NCBI GenBank assembly: GCA_021521415.1
Contig: JAIQDT010001739.1
Location: forward strand, 62,001-126,000
Reading direction: 5' to 3'
Origin: Bidens hawaiensis
Lineage: Eukaryota > Streptophyta > Magnoliopsida > Asterales > Asteraceae
DNA: 64,000 nucleotides
How positions within the stretch are numbered: the stretch's first letter is position 1; every line of letters begins with the position of its first letter. The position numbers and the translations under genes were made by a program. Below the pieces are notes generated by a model. The model was given only the letters and a program-made list of their open reading frames with translations, ran no database searches and had not been told where the DNA came from. Positions 49,130 through 59,429 of the stretch are shown in pieces.

Positions 49130-51172
49130 TAACTTGATCTTAATGGTTTTTTGCTTGACTACATAGGATACCATCTCCATAAATAACTGTACTAGCTTGA
49201 TTACAAGTTTGTACCTTAATTGGAGTATAAAATATCCTACCAACTAGCTAATATAACCCTCAGATTGTTTCGGTATTTAATGTGTTCTCTATATAAATTA
49301 ATGAATTTGATTCTGCATATATATTATGATATTTTTCGCGTTTTTTTACGTTCTATATTTTCTCGCATTATAGGATATTCTTGTTTCATAGGACATCTAT
49401 CGCTTTCCAAATTTTGAAATAAATATTGTACTGTAGCATTTTATTCAATATTTAATGATTGATAATAATCCTTTGGTAATTAAAACATCAAAGTTTTATT
49501 TCATTTTGTGAAGATAGCAAGAGCTGTCTTACATGAGAAAAATGACGACAATATTTATTTCCCCACACCAAATAACTTCTGATGGAGATAAAAAGGATTC
49601 ATGAAAATGGTATAGCAAAAGCAAAAGAAAGTTCATGATAAATCGACGTGAGCTGACGAATCCCACTTTCGTTAAGTGTCCTAATGTTCTTCCTTTTTTA
49701 CTGGTAATTAATCAAGTATAATCTTCTGAAAAATCTAAAATAACTTAATTATTTTTTTCTAATTATTAATCTCGATCGATATTTATTATTAATCCTAGAA
49801 GTAAAACAATAATTATGAGATGATAAATGATTATAATTAATAAAATTAGCGAGTGAGATTTACTTTGCTATGTTTTGGCGCAACATATATAAAACAAATT
49901 TGACTCGTCCACTCAAACATGAACTCGAAAATTACATCGGACATATGAACCTGAAATGTATTTTTACTAGTTTACAAGAACTAAGGAAAGCTTTAGGTTT
50001 AAAGAGTCTAATTTGATTCACAACCCTATGATATTTACTACGGCTAGCTTCTAAACTATAATTATTAAATTCCTCTTACACTCCATTGTAGAGATCGAAC
50101 CTCCAACGCTTAAATACAGCCCTTTGGTTCACAGATGATATAAACTCACCAAAGTAGATCCGAAAATGAGTTTTGAAGCTTTATGATATATTGAGTCAAA
50201 AAAGTGAGTTTCAATAGTTAATTTATAATGTGAACTAGGATAAAGCTTGTGTAATATACGAGTGGTTAAAAACAACAAAAAAGTTAAATTTAATAATAAT
50301 ATATATGATAACGTACCTTATGGATTCATAAGATATAAATAATGATAAATAAAATTTTACAATTCAGAAATTTCTAAAAACTTCTTTGATATAACATTGG
50401 ATATATATGGACTTAAATGTTTAATGATTTGTTAGTATTAATTAGAAGTTAATTAATAATATATCATTTATATGTCAAGAAATCTAACACAATTATCACT
50501 TAAGTGGAGTTGGTAAATATTTTTAGTTTGAAACATGAGATCTTGAATTCGAGACTTGTATTACACAATAATTTATGTTTTTTATATTTTACAAAGCCTT
50601 ATGTGTATTTAGAAGAAGAGATAATAAAATAAGAAATTACTCACATGACATCCTATGTGAACTGTGAAGGCCCTATAATAATTTCATATGAAAAAAAATA
50701 TCTTGATTTAACAGTATATATATTTATATTAAATGTATGTGTTGCTTCTTTACCTTGTATGAAGGTTCATATAAAAAACACCACGCACTTAGAAATGCGT
50801 GTCAAATATAAATAAGATTAAACAGTTTTATTACTATTGTGTTAAATAAGATAAAAGATTTATTAGGATTGATTAATATACGTGTGTGTGAGGGGGGAAG
50901 GGGGTTGTCATACGTGTGGGTTCTCAAAAATTAATGGATCCTTTTCTTTTCTTTTGGTTTTTAATATAAATAATTATTTGGATGAAAATAAAAAAAATTT
51001 GTCACTTATATTTGATAAAGTTGATCATATAATGTAAACGCGTCAATTCTGGTCATAACCCATACACAAATTATTAACTTCTGGGTTCTCTGATATGACA
51101 TCTTTATAAATCAGATTAATCCGAACAAAAACCCTTTTATAAAGGGTCCTGTTAGGGATACCAACCAAACCA
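49130..51172. other. AT-rich intergenic DNA downstream of the SWEET gene
   Basis: No gene is seen. A tRNA-like repeat lies at 50496-50600 (plus): GGAGTTGGTAAAT, then GAATTCGAGACTTG, continuing into CAATAATTTATG and TACAAAGCCTTATG. A related copy lies at 35520-35640 on the minus strand. Confidence 0.5.
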
Positions 51173-51174
51173 AC

Positions 51175-51301
51175 TAATACGTCGCTGTATAGGATTATAC
51201 GCGACATATTAGGGTACGGTTTCACATCATAGCCTGGCTCGACTGTCATAGGTCTGTCATATTTTAGACCTATACGCCGCGTATAGTCCTATACGCGGCG
51301 T
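51175..51301. other. Two hairpin-forming palindromes, left flank of the OTU/ORF1 mosaic
   Basis: The perfect hairpin has arms ACGCCGCGTATAG (51274-51286) and CTATACGCGGCGT (51289-51301) with a 2-base loop. About 85 bases upstream is a related imperfect one: TAATACGTCGCTGTATA, a short GGAT loop, then TATACGCGACATATTA. A third relative lies at 56327-56361. Confidence 0.8.
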
Positions 51302-51838
51302 GTTAGGTTTTGTATATTATTGGAGCCCTGCTCCCTCCCCTCCCTCTCCATTCTTTACTTATCTTTTCCTCTTTTTTTTACCTCACCCCCACCCTCTTCA
51401 TTCAACCAACAACAACAACCAATTATTTCCGGAGTCGGACGAGGAGGAGCCCAGATACGCCGCTAACGGTTAGTCGGACTTAAACCAAGTTTTGTTTTAT
51501 CTTTATTTAGTACATGTTAGAACATAGTTGTACATGTTAGGACAGAGATTTGGTGACTGGTTTAGTTTTGTTATGTGACGATCTGAAATTTGTTTAGGCA
51601 CTGACCGTTATACTACACCATGCCTACCATATAGACACCACGGTAACCCTAGTTCGCCGGGCCTCACAAACTTAAAATAGGTTTCCCGTACTGTTAAAAT
51701 ATGAATATTAATATTATTATTAAATTATTATTGTTGTTAAAATGTTACTGTTAATAAAATAAATTTTGTTATTGTGTTTATTAAAATATTATTATTATTA
51801 AAATAATATTATTCTAAACATATAATTATTATTATTAG

Positions 51839-51899
51839 GTACATGATTTTATCCAGAAATTCAAATGCGGGTGTCATGCGCCGAACAATACGTTCGGAG
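51839..51899 (+). pseudogene. Possible small exon upstream of the OTU exon
   Basis: It is bounded by an AG acceptor (ATTATTAG) and a GTACGT donor, and encodes KFKCGCHAPNNTFG in one frame. The same GTACGTT donor recurs at the ends of later exons at 54291 and 54981. The family is not recognised with confidence. Confidence 0.3.
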
Positions 51900-52103
51900 G
51901 TACGTTCTTAGATTGCATTGTATGTTTTTAATATAATATAATATTTTGTTATTATATAATATAATAACAAAATATTATATTATATTATGTCAAACGGGTG
52001 CTGGTTATGTTAATGGATTTTTCTAAAAAAGTCTACCAGTTTTGTCTTTTTATGGGTTTTTTTCCTTTTTTTCTTTTCTTTTGTTATTATTAATGTTATT
52101 TAT

Positions 52104-52104
52104 A

Positions 52105-52143
<39 letters not shown>
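52104..52143. repeat. (ATT)n microsatellite
   Basis: About 12 ATT units in an apparent intron of the mosaic. Confidence 0.95.
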
Positions 52144-52410
52144 TATTTATCAATAATATATTATTATTCGAAATTTGATAAAGGGTGTTCAGTTGCATGG
52201 CTTATTTGGGAAAGTTGACAGTGCGAAACAGACTTTCAATTTATTGGCTGGTTTCGTAATGGGCATCTTGAATCAGTTACAGGGGCTTACTTGGGAAAAC
52301 TGACATTTCCAAACGAACTTTCAATTTCTTGGCTGCTTTCGTTATCGACATCTCAAATCTGGTTCTTCGATTTCTTCAAACTACAACTGTCTTGACCGTT
52401 GGTCACCACC

Positions 52411-53425
52411 GGCAACCGTAGTTGTGTTCACTCAAACACATATAAGTCGTTACTAAGTGTAGGCTTAGGCTTATTATTATTTTTATGTTTAGTTGGAGGT
52501 ATTCTAAGTTTATCAGCTTGCGTATATTAAAGAATTATCGGCTTATATGTATACATACATATATACAGTAAATGTGCGGTATAATAATTCATTGCTCCGA
52601 CATAACTAGCACCAAATCGAGATATTAGTTTGATGAGTTTGAATATCTCGGATATGCGGTATCCGCTAACGACAGCGATAATGGGATCCTATACTTTGGA
52701 GAGAGGAGTGGAATTCGATCATTGCTCCAACATAACGAGCACCAGATTGAGATATTAGTTCGGACTTACCTGAACCGGTTGGCAAATATGTTGACGTGGA
52801 TTTAGGTTCGGTGTTTACGATGATATTAACACGTTTGCTTAAAGCTTTCATTATCGCCGGCATAATACACAATGAAAGCACAAACTCAAACAACAATCCA
52901 TACAATAGCAATTCTCTACTTTCACTCAATAGAGTACAAAACATGAAGAAGAGAAATAATTATGAAGAGAATTGCTATTGTATGGATTGTTGCTTGAGTT
53001 TGTGCTTTCATTGTGTATTATACCGACGATAACAAAAGCTTTAAGAAAAGTGTCAACCTGTTCATGTAAGGCCGAACTAATATCTTAATCTGGTGCTCGT
53101 TATGTTGGAGCAATGACCGAATTTCCACTTTTCTGTCCAAAGTATGGGCTCCCGCTATTGCTGCCGTTAGCGGATAACGCGGATCCGAGAGATTCAAACT
53201 CATCAAACTAATATCTCGATCTGGTGCTGGTTATGTCGGAGCAATGAATTCTTATACCGCACATCTACTGTATATATGTATGTATAAATATAAGCCGATA
53301 ATTCTTTAATATACGCAAGATGATCAACTTAGAATACCCCCAACTAAACATAAATATAATAATAAGCCTAAGCCTAAGCTTAGTGACGACTGATATGTGT
53401 TTGAGTGAACACAACTACGGTTGCC
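52411..53425. mobile_element. 1.0-kb palindrome (foldback element)
   Basis: The left arm begins GGCAACCGTAGTTGTGTTCA and the right arm ends with its exact inverse, TGAACACAACTACGGTTGCC. Mirror blocks continue inward: AAGCCTAAGCCT/AGGCTTAGGCTT, GCCGATAATTCT, CATTGCTCCGACATAA, GAGCACCAGATTGAGATATT, GCTTTCATT and CCATACAATAGCAATTCTCT. The centre lies near 52930 with a short unpaired core. Each arm is about 480-500 bp, with indels. No transposase frame and no target duplication were found. It directly precedes the OTU exon. Confidence 0.88.
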
Positions 53426-53436
53426 ATTTGTCTCAG

Positions 53437-53900
53437 ACATCAAATACGTACACCCAGACGGTAACTGCGGTTTCCGAGCAGTCGCCGTGGGTTTGGAGAG
53501 GCATGAGAAATACTGGTCGGATGTTAGGCAGGCAATGCTGAACGAGTTGAAAACGAACGAAGGGTGGTGGAGGGCGATGTTCAATAAAGAGGATGACGGA
53601 TTGTATGACTGGGTTCGTTCCAGCCTTCCATACTACCACACGGTCAAACCGGCGCCGCCGAGTCGTTGGTTCAGTGTACCCGGTCACGGGCACGTGGCTG
53701 CTCAAACATTCAGGTGTGTGTTAGTCAACCTACACGGCAATGACACCGAATGTGACTTTCCGTTGAGACTCGGTCCTGACCCGATTCCGGATCCAGCGGT
53801 TATAAGCATCGCTAACTGGGGAGGTGATCACTGTATACATATCAAACTAGTAGAGGATTTCCCAATATTGACGCCGAACCGTAATTGGGAAAGAAACACC
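53437..53900 (+). pseudogene. OTU-type cysteine protease exon
   Basis: The frame shows the OTU signature HPDGNCGFRAVAVGL with the catalytic Cys, a central WFSVPGHGHVAAQTF...VLVNL segment and a terminal GDHCIHIKL that would supply the catalytic His. The span (about 140 residues) matches an OTU core. An AG acceptor (GTCTCAG) precedes it and a GTACC donor may follow at 53901. OTU proteases cleave ubiquitin chains, and plant Mutator-type transposons commonly carry OTU domains, so a transposon origin is likely. The reading frame of the next exon does not join cleanly, so the OTU exon and the ORF1-like exons may be separate genes or be disrupted. No start codon context is secure. Confidence 0.7.
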
Positions 53901-53999
53901 GTACCAGCGGCGCTATTATTATTGTTATTATTATTTATTATTATTATTATTATTGTTATAGTATATTATATTAAATTATATTATATTATATTATTGCAG

Positions 54000-56099
54000 G
54001 CCCCGTGCGTCTGGTACGCCAGAGACTCCGATAAGGAGCCAGGCGCCGATACGACATGTTTACTTCTGCATGTTCGGGCAGGACGTCCATCTCTCCATGG
54101 AGGAGTTCGCGGTTGCTCTGGGCTTATACACCGACCAGGAGGTACGCAGCCCGATATACATGGAGAGCATCCACTATATGCCGGACGACGACCTGCGGGT
54201 ACGGTGGAGGGCCATCAGCGACCAACAGTTCGGGGATAGGGCCTTGGACACCAAGGCTAAGGTCTCGGCTATTAGGGACCCGCTGCATAGGTACGTTCTT
54301 AAAATGTATTGTATTGTTCAATATAACGTAATATAAATTAATAATATAATATAATTTTGTATTGTATTGCATTGTATTGTGTTGTATTGTGTTGTGTTGT
54401 ATTATGTTATTGTTATATTATATTATTATTATTGTTATTAAATTATACTATCTTATATTACACAGGTACATATACAGGCTGATTGCGACGTTCATTGCGG
54501 GTCGCAATCAGGACGCGGAGCACTGCAACCTGCGCGACCTGTTTTTTTTGAGGTGTCTGCTGACTCGTAGGCACTGCAACCTTGCTAGGGGGTTTGCAGA
54601 CTATTTGTCACCTACCACCACAAGCAGGCACGAGGGTCCTTGATGGGTGGCGGGTACGTTCCAGCTTGCGATATCTCTGGGCCATAGAGCCCTAGTGGAC
54701 GGCCTGCTTATCGAGCCGACCCCTCCGAGCGCGCTGGATCGCAGCCGTTGCGGCAACATGCATATTGTGCGTTCGTTCCCCGGGCCCAACGGCCTATACG
54801 ACCGACTGGTGGCCGGGCCGGGGCACATGCGCCTTACGTCCCAGAGCCTTTAGTCGAGCCTCCCCCGTTCGCGGCACCGGAGGTGCATATATTGTCCATG
54901 AGCTTGTCGACGCGGGGGGAGGGGGCCGGTGGGGATTCGGACGACGGTGGTGATGGACGTGAGGATGCCGGCGCATCTCAGGTACGTTTTCATATATTAT
55001 CGTTTTATTATTTCTTTTAATTCGTTTTCGTATTAAACGTATTTCTATTTTTTTTTGTTAGGCGCCGACGCAGCACGTTCCACGCATATATCGTGCGGTG
55101 CGTCTGGATCCCGCCACCGACGCTAGGTTGCAGGCCCTTGAGTTGGGAATGAGGCAGATGTCGCGCCGGATCAACTGGCTTGTTGACAGTCGGGTAGCGG
55201 AGCTGTCTGGACAGCAGTACACCATGCCACCACCACCCCCTCCCAGTTTTGACCACAAGGCGAGCACGTCTAGCGTGAGACGCGGACAGGGTGACGACGT
55301 GGATGCCGCGGACTAGGCGTGTTCATCGAATCGAATAACGAATTTTCAAGTTAAATCGAATCGAATAATCCGAATAATTGTTTTTTTGCCCGTATTCGTA
55401 TTCGATTAAAATTTGAACTATTCGATTCGTATTCGTATTATATGCCCAATTCGAAATTCTATTCGAATTCGTATTTGAAACTCGAATTCGAATAAATATG
55501 ATCAAATTGAAGTTTACCTATGCCAAAAATTCGAAAACCATAATCATAATTGCAAAACAAGCATATAAATGTAAAGTAGGTACAATACCACATGATAATA
55601 AATTCAAAATTAAAGTATAAATAGTCTAAAATTCAAAATATTCAAAACGAGAAGTAAATAACACCCATATTAGTAAGGACTAAAAAAGAATAATATGGTC
55701 TATTGAGTTTAATTAATTTGTAATGGACATTTATTATTTATGGATTTGACACAAATAAAAAATAAAAAGTAATAATTATATATATACATATATGAATATA
55801 TAATTTGAATTCGAATTTCGAATCGTATCGAATAATAAATCATAAATTCGTATTCGATTAAAATACTCGAATACGAATCGAATCGAATTCGAATTTTTAT
55901 AACCGAATTCGAATCTTAATAATCGAATTCGAATCGAATCGAATTTCGAATGTTTCGAATGCGAATCGAAATCTGAACACCCCTACCGCGGACGGTTCGG
56001 GGGCTAGGCGTAGGGGAGAGGACGACGCCGACGTTGGCGACGCGTTCGAGGGCCACGATGACAGCTTGGGCATGAACATAGACGACTTTCTGTCGTAGA
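54000..56099 (+). pseudogene. Athila-ORF1-like gene, exons retained, disrupted
   Basis: Apparent exons: 54000-54290, about 54466-54980, about 55062-55313, then 55994-56099 after a MITE. The first encodes RHVYFCMFGQDVHLSMEEFA and continues SAIRDPLHRY, joining across an intron to RLIATFIAGRNQD and LRDLFFLRCLL. This layout resembles the Athila ORF1 family (PF03078 type; from memory), whose function is unclear. A coiled-coil-like segment (DARLQALELGMRQMSRRINW) and an acidic C-terminus ending NIDDFLS follow. Damage: a TGA in frame at about 54640, a frameshift near 54830 and the 672-bp MITE at 55314-55985. GTACGT donors and CAG acceptors survive, so the copy did not pass through spliced RNA. Confidence 0.6.
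55314..55985. mobile_element. hAT-like MITE, 672 bp, in the last exon of the ORF1-like gene
   Basis: The left end is TAGGCGTGTTCATCG; the right end, reverse-complemented, is TAGGGGTGTTCAGAT. Perfect 8-bp duplications CCGCGGAC lie at 55306-55313 and 55986-55993. The interior is AATTCGAA/TTCGATT-rich with no coding frame. Removing the element and one duplication copy would restore a continuous acidic reading frame, so it entered after the exon was formed. Confidence 0.92.
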
Positions 56100-56326
56100 T
56101 TTTTATGTGCTAGTTGTCGTATTTACTTTTATTTGTACACTGATTTTTGGTATATATATGTGTTAATTGTCTTGACCAAAATAATATTAAATATTAAATA
56201 AATAATTAATATATAATGATAATAATGATAAATAACAATAATAATAATAACAAAATAACAAAGAAAAAAATAAAATAAAAAACAGAATAAGACAAAATTG
56301 GTGGTGTTTTCTAAAAATACCGAGTC

Positions 56327-56361
56327 ATACGCCGTGTATAGCTACTCTATACGCGGCGTAT
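56327..56361. other. Hairpin palindrome, right flank of the OTU/ORF1 mosaic
   Basis: Arms are ATACGCCGTGTATAG (56327-56341) and CTATACGCGGCGTAT (56347-56361) with one mismatch and a 5-base loop. It shares the core TATACGCGGCGT with the left-flank hairpin at 51274-51301. Confidence 0.8.
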
Positions 56362-56906
56362 TAAATGGTGTTTTAGCAATTGGTGGGGTGTCCCTAGAAA
56401 ATCTGTTTATATATGGGTTAACCCTGAATATGACTTTTTGATAAATATGTTGACCCATTAAAACGTTTAAGTTTAATAGTTTTTAAAGAAGTTCATACTT
56501 AATATAACTTTTAGGTCTTATCTAATTAGACGGTGTTAACATTTAAAGTTCGGTACCTCTTAAGATCATGTGTGCTACCACACGAATTTTATATTGTACA
56601 AATAGTAGAGTTTGTCTCACTCCGACACAAAATGTTTAGGTTTTGGGTGATTAATTTAAGCAGTATTGTAGGAAAAATTATAGATATGTTGTGTCTGGAA
56701 TATTGACTAGTATAACCGTTTAATAGATGCGTGTTCAAATTGCCCTAAGTTAAATTAATCATATAGACATGTCAACTCATTTAAAAAGAAACGAAAATAA
56801 ATAAAAATATATAATTGATAGTAAATCCATTTATGTTACATATATGGATTGTTTATTGCTAATCAGTTTCAACCCGTTATTACCGACACTATGATTTATG
56901 TAAGAA

Positions 56907-57711
56907 CTAGTGCCTACCCACGGAGCTAGCTTATAATGTACTATGTTATTGACCCGTGTACTACACAGGTGGAAATAGAAAAATCATCAATTGAAAACAC
57001 ACACACACACACGCATATATTATCTAACTATTTGAAGAAATGTAATGATACTGGCTTTTCAATGAACGGATTATTTTATATAAGTATGTCAAAATGAAAA
57101 AAGATGACCGTAGATGAAAATTTATTAATTTATACTTTTGAATTTAATAATTATAAAATATTAATAATATGAATATTAATGAAAAGGCTATCGCATTAGT
57201 TTAAATTGAAATTGCATCTATACAATTGTTGTGTTTTCTAAACCAAAGCAACATGCAAAGACAAATTGAGTAACAAAAGATTAAGATATGATATAAAGCA
57301 TTCCATAATATTGAAAAGGCATTTAGAAATACATATTTATAATAAAACAACAAAGTCGTGAAAGTTTTATTAAATGGTTCTTGAAAATATATTTACTTAA
57401 AACATCAAACTAAAAAAAAGATATTAATTTGGTGAATATGCTAAAAAGCGTCCGCAGTTGGACGGCTAGGATTCTATATCTGATGAATATTTTATGCATA
57501 TCATAAATACTTTTTTGTAAAGCAAAAACTTAGCCAAATTTATTAGGAGCTTAAAGGTCATCCACTCTTGAATATTAAATTTTATTTTTCATTTATTAAA
57601 TTTGAAGAAAATTCTAAGAATGCATTCTTATTTATGAAAATTACAAAAATCATCCAATAGGAATGTAGTAAAATGAATTGCTTTAATATTATATATAGAT
57701 ATAGATATAGA
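56907..57711 (-). mobile_element. Helitron-like element, about 0.8 kb
   Basis: On the minus strand the right side reads TCTATATCTATATCTATATA and then ATATTAAAGCAATT (5' end type). The left side contains a hairpin-like CCTGTGTAGTACACGGG and ends ...GGCACTAG, followed by T. The distance from that hairpin to CTAG is longer than usual, so the 3' boundary is uncertain. An (AC)n run lies at 56994-57013. Confidence 0.5.
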
Positions 57712-58129
57712 TTACGTCATAAGCACAAGTTTAAATAACTTATCATAAAAAATATTAAGTTTACAAAATTTGAAAAGTGGTTTCACTGTCTAAATACTCG
57801 TATAAAAACATTAAATTTTAGGGTATTTCAAAAATCGGAACAGGTGGGTTTCGGGTTTAAAAATTGACGAATGTCACGGTTTACAAAATCATACAATAAG
57901 AACAAAAGTTATCAATTTTATCAATTATCTCATATAACTAACAAACGGGTCATAAAATATTCGGATTAAATGAGTCATGTGTTATAAAATATAGTCAATG
58001 GCTGCATTCAATAGAAGTTTTTTTTTAAATTTAATATAGAATTAATTTAATAGTAAGAAATTTTAAGGTTGAAAATTATTTATGATAAATAGTCAAGTAA
58101 CCAATAGGAAAGGCATGCTTCCAAAAAAG

Positions 58130-58565
58130 GTCTTGTTTTAATATAATATATAGATAGATAGATTTCTGAACTTGATTCTAATTCGTTTCATAAGAAAATA
58201 TTTATGTGTTAAAAATAATTTAATTTAATTACTTATAAATTAGATTGTTCATAAAAATTATTAAAAATAGTTAATGCATTTTAAAATAGTTAATGCATTA
58301 ACTATGATTTAAAGATAGCTAATGTATTAATTATGATTTTAAAATATGTTTAATGGCCATATGATATAAGTTGGCATTTAATATGAATTTAGAATTATTT
58401 AAATATGAATAAAATTTAGGAAAACTTGATATTTTATTTTCTTTTTAAATTATTTAATTGTGAAGAAAATCAAAGAAGTACTTGTTATATATGGAAGGAA
58501 TAGGGTTGGACCATAAGAAGATTATGTGTCAAAAAACTCAATTGCTTTAATAGTATAGTTAGATA
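58130..58565 (-). mobile_element. Two further Helitron 5' end-like sequences
   Basis: On the minus strand, TCTATCTATCTATATATTAT then ATTAAAACAAG (about 58135-58165) and TAACTATACTATTAAAGCAA (about 58535-58558) repeat the Helitron 5' end layout. CCAATAGGAA precedes two of these ends (57650s and 58100s), suggesting one family inserted repeatedly or nested. Matching 3' ends are not resolved. Confidence 0.4.
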
Positions 58566-59260
58566 ATAAAAACAAAGTAAAGTTAAAAACCATGGAAAGT
58601 GTAAAGTGAAAGGGATCTGTGTTGTTTCTTGTAGCAAGGATTCTCCACTTATAATTATTCGAGGCTTTTAAGGAATTGGTGATGATTATTTTACGAAATT
58701 TTAAGTAGGTTCCTATGCCATTTTGATGATATAAGTATAAGACTTGTAGGCCAGTTACCATGCAAAACGACCACTATCAACTCACCATATATATACATTC
58801 CACCTTTGTCTTCTTTCCTATACACTAATACAAAGTCATAATTTACCCAAATTACAAGAAGGGTATTTTGGGGTTTTCTACATCGATCACAGCTAGTCGA
58901 TAACATTCAACAAGCTGATCTTCTCTCCCTAGTAAGTAAAGGACCCATCTTTTTTCATCAAGCTGATAACATTCAACAGCTAGTCATAATTTACCCATCT
59001 TTTTTCTGTTGCCAAGTTGTAGTAAATTGTCGGAAAAATTAGGGTTCTATTTTTCGTTGGACTTTCTTGTAAATCTGTAGGAAATTTGTTCAACTTTCCC
59101 CATTTTTTTCTCAATTATGACATTATATTATTTTGTAATGTTTGAAAAGAAAGGAAAAAAAAAGGCAGCCAGCTTAATTTAAATCTTGATTCCATATATT
59201 TGTGACGTATATATATGTTAAACGCTGTGAACATATACAGAGTATATGTTATACGTCATA

Positions 59261-59429
59261 TATGTTAGGCTATATATATAGCGTTTTGTAACTTTCATGC
59301 AATCGTTGAAAAATGATGGCACGGAAAGAAAAGAAGAAAAAAGACAGAGAAATAAAATTTTATTCTAATCATAATGAAAGTTACCAAACAAGAAAACAAG
59401 CAAGCTATATATATAGCCTAACATAAACG
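59261..59429. repeat. Inverted repeat with (TA)n-rich arms
   Basis: TATGTTAGGCTATATATATA and its inverse TATATATAGCCTAACATA flank about 130 bases that themselves contain GTAACTTTCAT and ATGAAAGTTAC in mirror position. It is probably a small foldback MITE. Just to the right, AACGGCGTATATG and TATACGGTGTATA resemble the hairpin cores at 51.3 and 56.3 kb. Confidence 0.65.

Noticed and set aside
53421..54239. Single 272-codon OTU gene
   Set aside because: The frame reads through an (ATT)n intron into the wrong frame of the next exon; the OTU similarity stops near 53900.
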